Positions 1 to 9,794 of a stretch of DNA of 64,000 bases are shown piece by piece. The stretch lies in assembly GCF_004193775.1 (NCBI RefSeq), contig NC_041008.1, forward strand, positions 10,559,731 through 10,623,730, read 5' to 3'. How positions within the stretch are numbered: the stretch's first letter is position 1; each line of letters opens with the position of its first letter. Position numbers and translations under genes: made by a program. The DNA is from Glycine soja. Lineage: Eukaryota > Streptophyta > Magnoliopsida > Fabales > Fabaceae. The notes below the pieces were generated by a model, which was given only the letters and a program-made list of their open reading frames with translations, was not told the origin of the DNA and made no database searches.

Positions 1-85
1 CCTACCTCAATTTGATTTTGAAACGTCTCGTGCTATCTATCACATATCCGGATTCTCTACTGTCAAAAAAAGCACACATTTATAC

Positions 86-185
86 AATCAGACGATTAAA
101 ACCGTTTGATAAAGATCCAATGATTCATAAATTATTTTAGTAAATTCAACTTAAAAAATACCTTTAAAACATTAATCGTCTGATT
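86..185. repeat. Short inverted-repeat element
   Basis: AATCAGACGATTAA at 86-99 and its exact reverse complement TTAATCGTCTGATT at 172-185 bracket about 70 AT-rich bases. This resembles a tiny MITE or foldback. It could be chance in AT-rich DNA, but a perfect 14-base arm makes that less likely. Confidence 0.4.
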
Positions 186-1632
186 AAATCAAACGATCCA
201 TGTTCAGGACTGCATGAATACAAGTAATCCATATTCCTATCTATCACCTACATTCTACCGGACTGTCATAGAGTGTAGACAATGGCGTCACCGAGTAAAG
301 TAATAAAGTGCACAAAGGCGTATGTCAACATACACATTATGGCATAAATAGATTGCACTTTTAATGACTGACACATTTTCAGCAGGGTACCCAAATTTGT
401 GCTCTAGATTTAAACTTTTTAAAATAAAATAAAATAATGATAAACTCCTCAGGTGCTTTTAGAAAAAAATATCATGGCCTCGTGGGATTATATTACTTTG
501 TTTTTATGAAGAAAAAAATGTTTTTTTATAGTAAGTTCCTGTAAGAGATTTTGAAAAAAAATATATTAACAAAAAAAACTGGGATAAGCATGTACTTAAA
601 ATGCATACATTACAAATTAATCTTGAGAATTGCAATTTATTGAAAGCTTTTACAAACCATGGGTCTTTGTCATGCTAAAAAGACCTCCAATATCAATCAA
701 GCTTATGGACAATGTAATTTCTCTGTCATTTAGTCACACGTTTAGATCCTCTTTCTTTTTTAGATAATATAACCAAAAATATAAAAAGATACATATTCCT
801 ACACACCATCTCCTTTTTTTACCCCCTTAAACTAAGTGCAAAATTGATTAAACATTTTTGGTGCAGAAACAACACCATCCTAAACTTGTTTAGCCTTGGG
901 CTGAAGTCTTTTACTAACCTTTATTATCAGGAACCACATTGATTAAAATCAGGAACAATGGCTTTTTAGGTAAACTATGGATTTTATCAGACTTCATAAA
1001 AATTCAAGATTTTTAGGTAAGCTTTTAGTTTTGGATGCTACTCCTCAAGTTCAACAAGACAGCATCTTCTATTCATCACTAGCTTCATCTCCTATAAATC
1101 TTAAACATCCACCTTTTTTTTATCCGTTAAAACATCCACATTTATGTTCACACTTAACAGCCTCTAGAAGGCCAAAAAAAAAACTGAACTCGCGGCTTTT
1201 TTCCCCAGCAAAAACAGCAATATACCAGCTCTTTTCTCAAATAATATTCAGAAACAAGAGAGCAAAAAGCAAAAGACTTATTTTCCATTTTAAAAAGAAA
1301 AATAAAGAAGTGACACTTTTAATCAATTTATAGAGAAATAAACCCAGGCCCTTTGGGAACTCAGTTCAGCTCCTCTTCGTTTTATCCAAAGAAAAAAAGA
1401 GAATTAAAACTAGACCTTCAGTTTTCACTTCAGATGATACAATACAATTGAAATCTAGTGAAAAAATATACCTTATAATATGTCTTCAAATTTCTAATAA
1501 ACTATCTGTAATTATACTGCTGAACAAGAAGTTTGAGTTACTCGTCAGAAATGCATATCATCTCAATTCTCAACTAACATACAACTATAAATTAGCAAAG
1601 GAAACAAATGACATTAGCATATACAACAATCA

Positions 1633-1825
1633 TCACCCCAAGAGTGGTTAATCACAATAGCAGTGGATAATCCAGGCAAACTTTAGCCGCACTGTCAGGG
1701 GTTCAAATCCTAGAGTCACCACTACAGGGAAGGCACCTAACCCCCACCCCTGGCTTAAGGGTTAATCCCACAGCATTGCTAGTGAGTATTCCCAGCCAGG
1801 GACCAAAAGAGTACATAACAAATTG
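1633..1825 (+). mobile_element. Probable tRNA-derived SINE-like insertion
   Basis: About 190 bases are present in unit A but absent at the aligned site of unit B (near 13935). The segment is GC-richer than its surroundings. It has a good RNA polymerase III B-box, GGTTCAAATCC at 1700-1710, and a weaker A-box-like TAGCAGTGG at about 1659-1667, spaced as in a tRNA-derived SINE head. The tail is not a clean A run. Flanking AACAA-type bases could be a degraded target duplication. The alternative is a sequence lost from unit B. Confidence 0.4.
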
Positions 1826-3165
1826 TCAAGTAGTAACACTTGAACATGCAAACACTGAATGCCAGAAAATATGCACAGGAACATATTACTAATGTAACAG
1901 TCTACTAACAGAAAGTCACATACATATGCTGCAACTTTTCATTCCCCTTTAACACAACCCTTCCCGTTTGAGAAACCATATCAACCCGCAATTTCTCATT
2001 TTTCTGGTTTACTAATAAACCAAAAGTGAGACCATGTACCTCTAACATCAATTTTACATACATAGATTAGTCTTATAACAAGTACTAGTTTAAGTAACAG
2101 ACAATAGTTTTATTTAGAGTTCTACTGGGAACTAACTTTACTATTCTATTTTTTATGTTAGTACTATTCTATTTATTATTAAAGAAACTTTTAATCAAGC
2201 ATAAAGCATGAACTTAATACCAATTCAGATTTGACACATAAAAGTCATGATTTGATTCAAAATAAATTTCCCATAACCAGACTTGCATAAAAAAAAATCC
2301 GCCACTATGACAACCATCTTACCTGCACAGTTCAAAAAACCTGTTTCTCTGAAAACTGAACTGCATCTATCAGGAATTTAAAATGATTTGGAGATCAAAT
2401 TGTTTGGGTCCAATTGCAAGGTATGAGACTTGAATCCCAAATTGGAAAAATGAAATTCAGGTATGGGGTTAAAAGACCTTGGGTCTCCAACTACAATGGC
2501 TAGCTTTTGTGGTATGGTTCTACAATGGCCTTATCACATATCGTTCAAAATAGCAATGCTAGGATGTAAGTACTTTTATTCATTTTTGAAAGAAATACAG
2601 TAAAAAAGAAAAATATTCTGGATAAAACATTAAACACTGTTTTCCACACTTTCTTTAAACAATGATGAAGCATCCATTCAATCGGACCATCTAGAAACAC
2701 ATTACCATTTTAATGCATCGTGAAGTGTTTTCCCTTCCAACCCAGCTTTCACAGGTCATGAACAGTAGGCATATTTTAATTATGGTTTTACACAACAGAC
2801 AGCTTGGTATCTGAACAATTGAAGAAAAACATTTAGTTGCAAGTAAAAAAAGAGTTGGAAATAATGGTCAATCACCAGTAGGTTTATGAACCAATTAAAT
2901 TCTCCTACTAAATATTAATAAAACAAGACCTCATCAGGTAGTTCCCAATCTGAACCAACCAACCGATAGATGAGTTCCCATGTACTACATCCAATAAAGT
3001 GAAGATACTAACAAAGAGAGTTAGAAGACAAAACAAGATGTCTAATGAATTTGAAAATTGTTGTACTACAAACCAGCTAAAAAGTCTGTCTCTGGCCAAA
3101 TACGCATGTATATACATCACAAACAGGCTAAAAGACATAACAGGCCAGATGGCCACAGACTAGAT

Positions 3166-4014
3166 CTACCTGATGGTGACAAACTTGTTGGTGCCATGTT
3201 TTGCCCAATAAGTCCTCAAATCAATCGGATTAGAAAAGTTATAACCCTCGGCGGCGAGTTTCTCTAACACTTTCTTAAATGCTCCTATACTCATTTTCCT
3301 TCCAGCAATCCTAGCACCACGCCGCTTGGTACTCATAGGCAAAGGATATACCGACATGCCTGTTGTGCAACATGCAGACTGCCAACCACCAGATCCCCAT
3401 TTATAACACTGTTGCGTTGCCCCGGTGCATGAACAAACTGGAATTGGAATGCGAGAAATATCCATATCAATCCCATTTATTACAATTTCAGTAGTTTTCT
3501 TCGGAACCCTTGCACGTTGAACTGCAGGAGCATTCTCATCCTTTGGCGCACGAGGCACCCTCTTTGGCTTCTTAGCCTTGGGAGATTTGGGAACCTTGGG
3601 CCCCTGTCTTTTCTTACGAGTTCCATTTGCCTTCTTGACGACAGGTGCTTCTTCCACTGGCTTTTCTTCCTTTGGCAATTCCGGTGCTTGAATCATTTGA
3701 ATTTGATGTGCTGAAGATGTCTCCGGAATACCACCATAATTATGGTTTGTAGGTATCATATTCATATATTTGTCTCTCTGACTAATCCATGTATCCCTCA
3801 TGTATTCGATAGGGTATGTAGCTTGGGGCATACCACCAATGTCCCTATGGTGAAATGCCCCATCAGTGCCAGCTAAAACCACAGCATTGCGCCCTCCAAT
3901 TAAAGGTTTTTCCGGCAAGGATGACATCAGCTGCAGCCCCAGGTGGCTCTTAAACGACGTAGCGGGTTCATAGTAACCCCAATTACGTATGTTAAGACCA
4001 TTATCACCATCCAT
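3166..4014 (-). CDS. BPC1/2-like: BPC/BBR class I GAGA-binding transcription factor, tandem copy A
   Basis: This 282-aa nuclear transcription factor belongs to the BARLEY B RECOMBINANT/BASIC PENTACYSTEINE family, which binds (GA)n/(CT)n promoter elements and recruits chromatin regulators. The N-terminus, with RNWGYYEPA at residues 10-18 and the LGLQLMS stretch, is the class I alanine-zipper-type start. A Lys/Pro-rich basic linker at about 132-152 (KKRQGPKVPKSPKAKKPKR) looks like the nuclear-localisation signal. The C-terminal DNA-binding domain, about 180-282, has five cysteines (C194, C196, C203, C215, C216), the WGSGGWQSACC core, MSTKRRGARIAGRKMS and the family ending HGTNKFVTIR. I start at the ATG at 4014, which gives MDGDNG; a GTG one codon upstream is not a plausible start. 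Coding is a single exon, with an intron in the 5'UTR. Copy B at 15177-16028 is about 94% identical. Unusual points are T200 and K205, where the family normally has Pro and Arg. No frameshift or stop is seen, so the gene looks intact. Confidence 0.95.
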   Translation of the reverse strand: MDGDNGLNIRNWGYYEPATSFKSHLGLQLMSSLPEKPLIGGRNAVVLAGTDGAFHHRDIGGMPQATYPIEYMRDTWISQRDKYMNMIPTNHNYGGIPETSSAHQIQMIQAPELPKEEKPVEEAPVVKKANGTRKKRQGPKVPKSPKAKKPKRVPRAPKDENAPAVQRARVPKKTTEIVINGIDMDISRIPIPVCSCTGATQQCYKWGSGGWQSACCTTGMSVYPLPMSTKRRGARIAGRKMSIGAFKKVLEKLAAEGYNFSNPIDLRTYWAKHGTNKFVTIR

Positions 4015-4025
4015 CACAACACCAA

Positions 4026-4526
4026 CTGATGAAAATAATTAAAGGAGCACAATGTACACGATGTTAAATATCCTCACAAATTATCCAGGTCCACTGCATT
4101 CTCCTAACAAATCAACACAATTCAAAACATACAAAGTTTAATAACAAAAATAGAACCGAAAAAAAAACTACAACAAACAGCATGCAATTTACTGACCTAA
4201 AAACTTGCCATTGTTTCAGCTCAGATAAAGTCAAACCAGAAAAGGGGGTAAATTACACAAATCCCATAAATGTAGACATGCAAAACCTCATACCCCAAAG
4301 GTTTCAGCTTCTTTGTTTTGATCTAAGATCCATTTTACCATAAAAAAGTGGATAAAAAATCAGATCTTTGGGTAAAAAACTAAACAGATCAACAAAATCT
4401 AAGATCAAAATGAAAGTGGGGAAATGAAAAAAAAAAAAAAGGATTTTGATGAAAACCCATTTCAACTATCGAAGAAAAAATAAGAGGGTATGGGAATGTT
4501 TGAGCAGAGCGAGAAGGGAGCAGTAC
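4026..4526 (-). other. 5'UTR intron of BPC copy A
   Basis: On the minus strand the donor reads CCCTAACAG|GTACTG (GT at 4526-4525) and the acceptor reads TTTTCATCAG|TTGGTG (AG at 4027-4026). This 501-bp intron joins the leader exon to the 11 bases before the ATG. The matching intron sits at the same place in copy B. Leader introns of this type often raise expression in plants, but that is inference here. It contains a poly-A/T run near 4429-4440. Confidence 0.8.
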
Positions 4527-4605
4527 CTGTTAGGGTTCTTGGCGTCTACGAATGGAAAATGAAGAGAGCAAAAGGGGAGACAGTGGTCTGCACGCCATCT
4601 TAATA
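4527..4605 (-). other. 5'UTR leader exon of BPC copy A (upstream end approximate)
   Basis: The stretch is conserved with 16535-16612 in copy B, including the phrase GCGTCTACGAATGGAAAATG on the plus strand, and ends at the GT donor at 4526. Similarity and base composition drop to AT-rich sequence beyond about 4620, so I place the transcription start near 4600. The exact start cannot be read from the sequence. Confidence 0.5.
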
Positions 4606-4687
4606 TCTAATCTTAATCTTAAAAAATTAAAATAAAAACATTTATGAGATTTTAATACTAATATTTTTTAATTTTTTTAAGCTTTTT

Positions 4688-5040
4688 ATAATCAACATTC
4701 AAAGTGAAAAGATGTTGACAGGTCAAAATTTATTTCTTTCATTAATGGATAATTAAAAACAAATTAAATTAATATATATATATATATAGTATGAAATTAT
4801 TAATACATCTTAGTAAATATTTAAAATTAATTTTTTATACTGATATTTAAAATTATTTAAAAGGCACTTCTATTTCACAAGATAAATAATTTAAGAAGGA
4901 AAGGATAACGTAAATCGATTTTTTAAACACTTTTACAAACTATAAAAGAATGCATTAGTCATTAATTATTATAATGAACATTCAAACTAAAAAGAAGTTT
5001 TGAAATACCAAAATTTATTTCTTTCATTATTGGATTATCA
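4688..5040. repeat. Diverged direct repeat pair, about 285-bp spacing
   Basis: The segments at 4688-4752 and 4972-5040 share AACATTCAAA and then CAAAATTTATTTCTTTCATT followed by GGAT. Between them is AT-rich DNA with a (TA) run at about 4769-4788. No coding potential is seen in 4620-5690; this is the promoter-side intergenic DNA of BPC copy A. Confidence 0.6.
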
Positions 5041-5698
5041 AATGCATAAATCAAATAAAATTCCTTTTAAAAAAATCAAATAAAATTATATATATTACTT
5101 ATTTATATATTCAACACCTGTTTCTCATTACATCAATCCCTAGAAATGTATCAGAAGAAAGAATTATATATAAACATGTGGCGTATTTGAGTTTAATTTA
5201 TTTGTTTCATTTTATTAAGCCAAGAATGATTGAACCCAGTTTTATTTTATTTTAGTTTTATGTTAGTTACGATTATTTTTTTCAAGAGTGTTAGTTAAGA
5301 TTTTTAAAACGATATCAATATACTTTTATATATGGAAATATGCGAAGTTCAAAAGAAATCATATATTTTGCACATTCAGTAAACGATAGCTCAACCTATA
5401 ATGTCGTATAATGATAAATACATAAAAGAAAAACTATATTATGTTTTCTCGATTATCAAGTCTTTGAAGGATGATCATCTTCTCTCGTTTATCTCTATTC
5501 TATGGTGTTTATGACGGCGCCGCAACGACAAAGTTTGGGACAATGTGGTGAAACCCACCCATGTTTCTAGCAGACTATTAATTCTGATCCGAGAATGATC
5601 AAGTGGACGAAGCCCATGCCTAGAATCTTCAAGTGCAACATAAATGCTTCCTTATTTGTTGAAATGAACTTATATCCTAGCTGCATGTCATTCATAGA

Positions 5699-6967
5699 CA
5701 AATTTACGGTAGAGGGTCCCCTTTACAAATTATTTACGTAAAAGAGTCCATTTTCTAAGTATTTATGGAGGGGGTCTCTTCTTACGCTGATGCCACCAGC
5801 AGGATTGGCGAGATAGGTGTGCCGCCATTGTCAATGGCGAGAAGCTTCGCGACGTGGCTGCATGGTGAGTGTGTCGCCAGCACAACTGGCGAGATGCATG
5901 GTGACGTGGGTGTGTCGCGTGGGTGTGCCGTCAGCACGACTGGCGAGAAGCCTCCCCCATTGTGTCGCCATTGCTTCCTCTGAGACAGCTTTAATGACTG
6001 AATTTGTTATGTGTTGTATATTTCAACTCTATTGTCTGAATGCGAAGACATGGCACGGTGATGAAGTGAAGTGGTGCATCAACCTCAATCTCAGGTACCC
6101 ATTCTTTCTCAACCCAACAACTCCATTTTTTCAAATAATTCATGTCTACCCAGATGACAATTCATCTTCAGTTTTCTTGGGTTTCTTATGATTTTATATC
6201 CTAAGATTGTTTTTAGGAATGCTGAAGCGGAGAACTTTTTTTGGGGGGGGGGGGGGTGTTTATTTGTTTCTAGGTTTCTTTTATCTCAACAAAGGTTGGA
6301 TTTCGAAGGAATTCTTGGTTGATGGTTGATGCTATATCTCATCAGTGTGTTTTATAAGAAATTGGGGTTTTCCCATTGCTTTGTATGTGGCAAGTCATTG
6401 CATTTGAGAACTGTTGGAGATCTTCTCCAACACTGTAGAAGGTTGAGAAGACATTAATTGGTGGGTATGGTTTTCTGTGCTTGAGGGATTTAAGCTTTGG
6501 ATGCAGATTGAAGAGGGCTAATTGTTAAAACCATAACCCCATCAAGGTTTTTGCTTTGTGTGTTTGTGGAAATAGCTCGAGCTGCTCTGTCTATTTTCAT
6601 TTGGTGTTTTGTTCCATTTACTGTGTTTGGTAGGAGGTTGCTTCATTTACAGTAAATTTGCCGCACCGGAACTTATTCATGGGTCCATTGGGTGGAAGCA
6701 GTATAGCAATATGAAGAAGGAAGGAGACAATGTATCTCGCCAGTGGGAGCAGCGAGACAGCTTCCACGTCAGCTATCTCGTCAACGACAATGGCGACACC
6801 ATCTTCTATCTGCCAAGCACGCTTCTCGCTATTGTGAATGGCGGCACACCTATCTCGCCAATCCTGCTGGCGGCATCAACTTAAGAAGAGACCCCCTCCA
6901 TAAATACTTAGAAAAGGGACCCCTTTACGTAAATAGTTTGTAAAGGGGACCCTCTACAGTAAATTTG
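5699..6967. mobile_element. Non-autonomous TIR DNA element, about 1.27 kb
   Basis: Inverted terminal repeats of about 150 bases, roughly 93% identical, lie at 5699-5851 and 6821-6967. Both begin CAAATTTAC(G/T)GTAGAGGG read inward. Just inside them are short repeats of the type TGGCGAGA and GCCAGCA on both arms. The interior (about 5980-6720) has no complete protein; short open frames there are fragments without a recognised domain. A 14-base G run lies at 6243-6256. No clear target duplication is visible. Length, long TIR and lack of coding suit a MULE-like or foldback element. It is absent from unit B, so it inserted after the tandem duplication or was lost from B. Confidence 0.75.
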
Positions 6968-7232
6968 CCATGCAATCGACCATTTCAATGCAGCCAGCCT
7001 TTTAGGGGTGTGTAAAAATTTGTGCGGTGAGAAAATTAAACCGAATTGGTTTTTAAACTGTTTTAATCGATTCAGTTTCATATTCAAATAATCAAATTGA
7101 GATAAAAATTGAACTGATTTTAAAAAGTTGGTTCTAAATTGAATTGATTTTTAACAAATTTGAAATTGTAGAAATAATTTGGTTAACAGAATTGATTTTG
7201 GAAAACAATTCACTCTTCTTTTCTTAAACTAG

Positions 7233-7349
7233 TTGAGGGAAAAACTAATTAGATTTAAGTTCCATTATAATTGGGCTATTCATTGGGTTGCACAGCTGGG
7301 CCTCACCAATGTTGATTTTGAAATGGACTGCAAGCATCTGGGAGTTGCT
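7233..7349 (+). pseudogene. Possible RNase H (reverse-transcriptase-like) fragment
   Basis: The frame reads AIHWVAQLGLTNVDFEMDCK, which matches the usual pattern of plant retroelement-type RNase H domains: an alanine-rich helix, then LG..NV.FE.DCK. The fragment has no start or end of its own and stops at the left end of the 7350 MULE; nothing after that element continues the domain. It is a relic of a non-LTR retroelement or of an RNase H-like plant gene. Confidence 0.4.
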
Positions 7350-7515
7350 ACGTGCACCCAACAAAATTGCTGGGGCACCCAGCAAACAGTGAATGGGCAA
7401 TTATGTCCCTCCGAGAAGGCTATTTCCACAAATGATGTCAGCACTGACGGGTTACGTGGCCCACCAGGAATCCCTCAGCATCATCAGCATCTAACCCCTC
7501 AGCACCATCAGCACC

Positions 7516-7743
7516 CTATACGCCCGCACGCATCTCAGGTGCCTCCTCAATCACATCAGGGACATCCTCAGCCATGTCAGCAACATCCTCAGCCGTAGTC
7601 ATCTGATGAACCCATTGCCCAGTAGGCCTACGCCTCTCGGGAACATCAGCTGCATCATGCTCATCATGTCTATCTCTGCCTATAAGTCTACCTATAGCAC
7701 GACCTAAACCTCCTAGCCATGATCTGTAAATCATGTCGAACAC
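7516..7743 (-). pseudogene. Truncated plant-mobile-domain (PMD/MAIN-like) transposon protein, N-terminal fragment
   Basis: The 75-aa frame carries GLGRAIGRLIGRDRHDE, DVPERRRPTG and repeated AEDV/DVPD acidic segments. This is the low-complexity leader I associate with soybean transposon-encoded plant-mobile-domain proteins, which typically begin with GLGRALGR..GR and RRRPT. The globular PMD itself is missing: the frame stops at 7516, about 170 bases from the element's end, so an internal deletion removed the rest. It is not a functional gene. The identification is from memory of the family and rests on the N-terminal leader only. Confidence 0.55.
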
Positions 7744-7759
7744 GTATTTTTTTGGGTTA

Positions 7760-8620
7760 AAATATACACAACTTTCTTTATAAAAATAAAAACAAGTTTA
7801 TTTATAAACAAATAAGACTAATTTAAATCAAATTATTTGAAAACATACACAACATAATTTTAAAAAAAATAAACAACTTCATTTATAAAAAAAAAACACA
7901 ACTAATGTAAAAAAAATTAATTAGTAAACATCCACAACTTAATTTTAAAAAAATTAAAAAACTTCATTTATAAAAAAAACACAACTAAATTATTTAGTAA
8001 ACATCCACAACTTAATTTTAAAAAAAAAACACAACTAATATAAAAATAATTAATTTCCAAACATCCACAACTTAATTTTAAAAAAAACTTCATTTATAAA
8101 AAACCACAACTAATGTAAAAATAATTAATTATTAAACATCCCCAACTTAATTTAAAAACAAAATAAACAACTTCATTTATAAAAAAAATATTTCATTTAT
8201 AATAAAATAAACAACTTTATTTATAATAAAATAAAAAACTTTATTTATAGACAAAAAAAACACAACTACTTTCAAAATATATAATTAGTAAACATACACA
8301 ACTAAAATTATATATAAAAATAAAACAAAAATGGAAAAAAAATTTCAAAACATACACAACTTAATTTATATCATATAAAAAATAATTAGTATTTAAAAAA
8401 AATTTCCAAATCACACACAACTTTATTTATAAAAATACACTACTTCATTTATAAAAAAAATACATAACTAATTTAAAATTAAATAATTAGTAAAATACTC
8501 AATTAAAATGATATAAAAAATAAACAAAAACAATTAACAAAAATAACCAACTTAATTCATACAAATAACCAACTTTATTTATAAATAAAATACACTAATT
8601 TTTTTTTTTTAAAAAAACAA
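7760..8620. repeat. AT-rich degenerate minisatellite inside the MULE
   Basis: Diverged tandem units of about 75-85 bases are built from the phrases CACAACTTAATTTT, ACTTCATTTATAAAAAA, CACAACTAATGTAAAA and AATTAATTAGTAAACATC. They repeat about ten times with drift towards the right. Several T/A homopolymers occur. No coding function is visible. Confidence 0.75.
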
Positions 8621-8640
8621 TATTTAAAAAAAAAACAAAC

Positions 8641-8845
8641 TTCCGGGAGAAGGGCTGAAAGGTCATCCGGAAGAATCCTTCTTCCAGAAAGTTTCCGGAA
8701 GAGGTGTTCCGGAAGCTTTTCGGATGACCGGTTCTTCCGGAAGACCTTTCAGTACTTTCGGAAGAACCCTTCTTCCGGAAATCTTCCAGAACACGTTCTT
8801 TTGGAAGTTTCGGAAGACGGATCTTCCAGAAGGCGCCACCGTAAA
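8641..8845. repeat. Cluster of TTCCGGAAG palindromic repeats
   Basis: At least six close copies of the self-complementary core TTCCGGAA lie at about 8641, 8667, 8693, 8708, 8736 and 8775, with weaker ones to 8830. This is GC-rich against a very AT-rich neighbour. The open frame on the minus strand here (61 aa) is only a by-product of the repeats. They lie in the subterminal part of the MULE, where transposase-binding or structural repeats are common; that role is inference. Confidence 0.65.
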
Positions 8846-9239
8846 CACCCTTTCCCCATTTTTTCCGGCGTCTTCTACCCTAAGGTTTCACTAATGTTCC
8901 ACTAACCTAAGGTTCCACTAACCTACCCTAAATGCTACAACTATAGTGCATAGCAAAACCAAAGGAAGGTTACGGGCACCTACCTCGAAGGCAAATGGGT
9001 CCAAGGGAAAAATAAGCAGCGGGCTCGCGGAGAAGGCTCGCGAAGAAGAAGACGCAGGAGGCTCGTCGCGGTAGAGAGAAGAGAAGAAGTTAGAATGCTT
9101 TCGCGGAAGAGAGAAGAGAAGAAGTTGAATGCTTCAGAAAGAGGAAAAAAAAAAGCTTTTTAAGTTTTTTAAATGAAGGGTAAAATGACTCATTCAATAA
9201 ATTGCTGGGTGCACCAACAATATTGTTGAGTGCACCTAA

Positions 9240-9411
9240 CATATCCCCAAACATCTTTTCCACGGTCTCAATTCGAACAGATAGATTGCTGAGCTCTGAA
9301 TTTAGTTTTATTGTCAAATTTTGTAAGAATCGCATTACTCATATCACAAACTCTTCTTTGAGTTTGGTCTGCATATTCATCATGTCATTCTTAATTTTAT
9401 CATTGCTCTAA
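9240..9411 (-). other. Unrecognised coding-like remnant next to the MULE
   Basis: The minus frame reads a coiled-coil-like segment, ICVMRFLQNLTIKLNSELSN then LSVRIETVEKMFGDM, interrupted upstream by a stop and running into the MULE end. It resembles a helical fragment of a gag-like or transposon accessory protein, but I cannot name it. It is not matched in unit B. Confidence 0.25.
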
Positions 9412-9794
9412 GTATTAATAAAATGATATAAGCATATTTCATTAAAAAAGGAATTTGGTGCATTTTATAGGATAACAGAGAGTATGTTTGTTGATATTTT
9501 GTTGCATGAAAAGCGGTATTTAATATTAGTGAATATGACTTAAATAAGACAGTGGCATATTAACCTATATTAACCTCTATCATCGACTATATACTCAAGA
9601 TCCTTGTTTCACTTCAGGAAATTCAATATATGTCGTAAGCTTTAGAAAGGATAACTTTACAAAATTCAGCCACATAAATGAAACCTATGCCTCACATTGT
9701 TGTTTCGTTTTAAAATTAATACCGAAAGTTAACTTTTGTTTTTACTACATTCCAAAATTTGACTCCCACGTTCAAATCTAAGGATATCTAAGAT

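Larger units (their letters stand above)
7350..9238. mobile_element. Non-autonomous MULE-type element with plant-mobile-domain remnant
   Basis: Terminal inverted repeats of about 60 bases are at 7350-7410 and 9176-9238. Read inward both give GTGCAC.CAACAA.ATTG.TGG, then GCACCCAGCAA, then GTGAATGGG or TTGAATGAG. Each end is itself a small palindrome. The interior, from right to left on the minus strand, has a leader-like GC-rich CT stretch (about 9120-8985), a TTCCGGAAG-rich block, an AT-rich minisatellite and the start of a plant-mobile-domain protein frame at 7743. No transposase is present. The same terminal pattern recurs at 62523-62556, where transposase sequence follows. No convincing target duplication was found. 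Confidence 0.7.

Noticed and set aside
977..1333. 118-codon open frame on the plus strand
   Set aside because: The homologous stretch in unit B (about 13255-13500) has indels that break the frame, and composition is non-coding. It is the shared 3' flank of the BPC genes.
2908..3156. 82-codon minus-strand frame with hydrophobic residues, just downstream of BPC copy A
   Set aside because: It lies in the 3'UTR or flank of BPC copy A and is not kept open in the homologous region of copy B (about 14930-15170).
4012..4017. GTG one codon upstream of the BPC ATG as a start
   Set aside because: Plant nuclear genes start at ATG; the downstream ATG gives the family's normal N-terminus in both copies.
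8663..8848. 61-codon minus-strand frame rich in Pro, Glu and Ser
   Set aside because: It is produced by the TTCCGGAAG repeat cluster and has no independent coding support.
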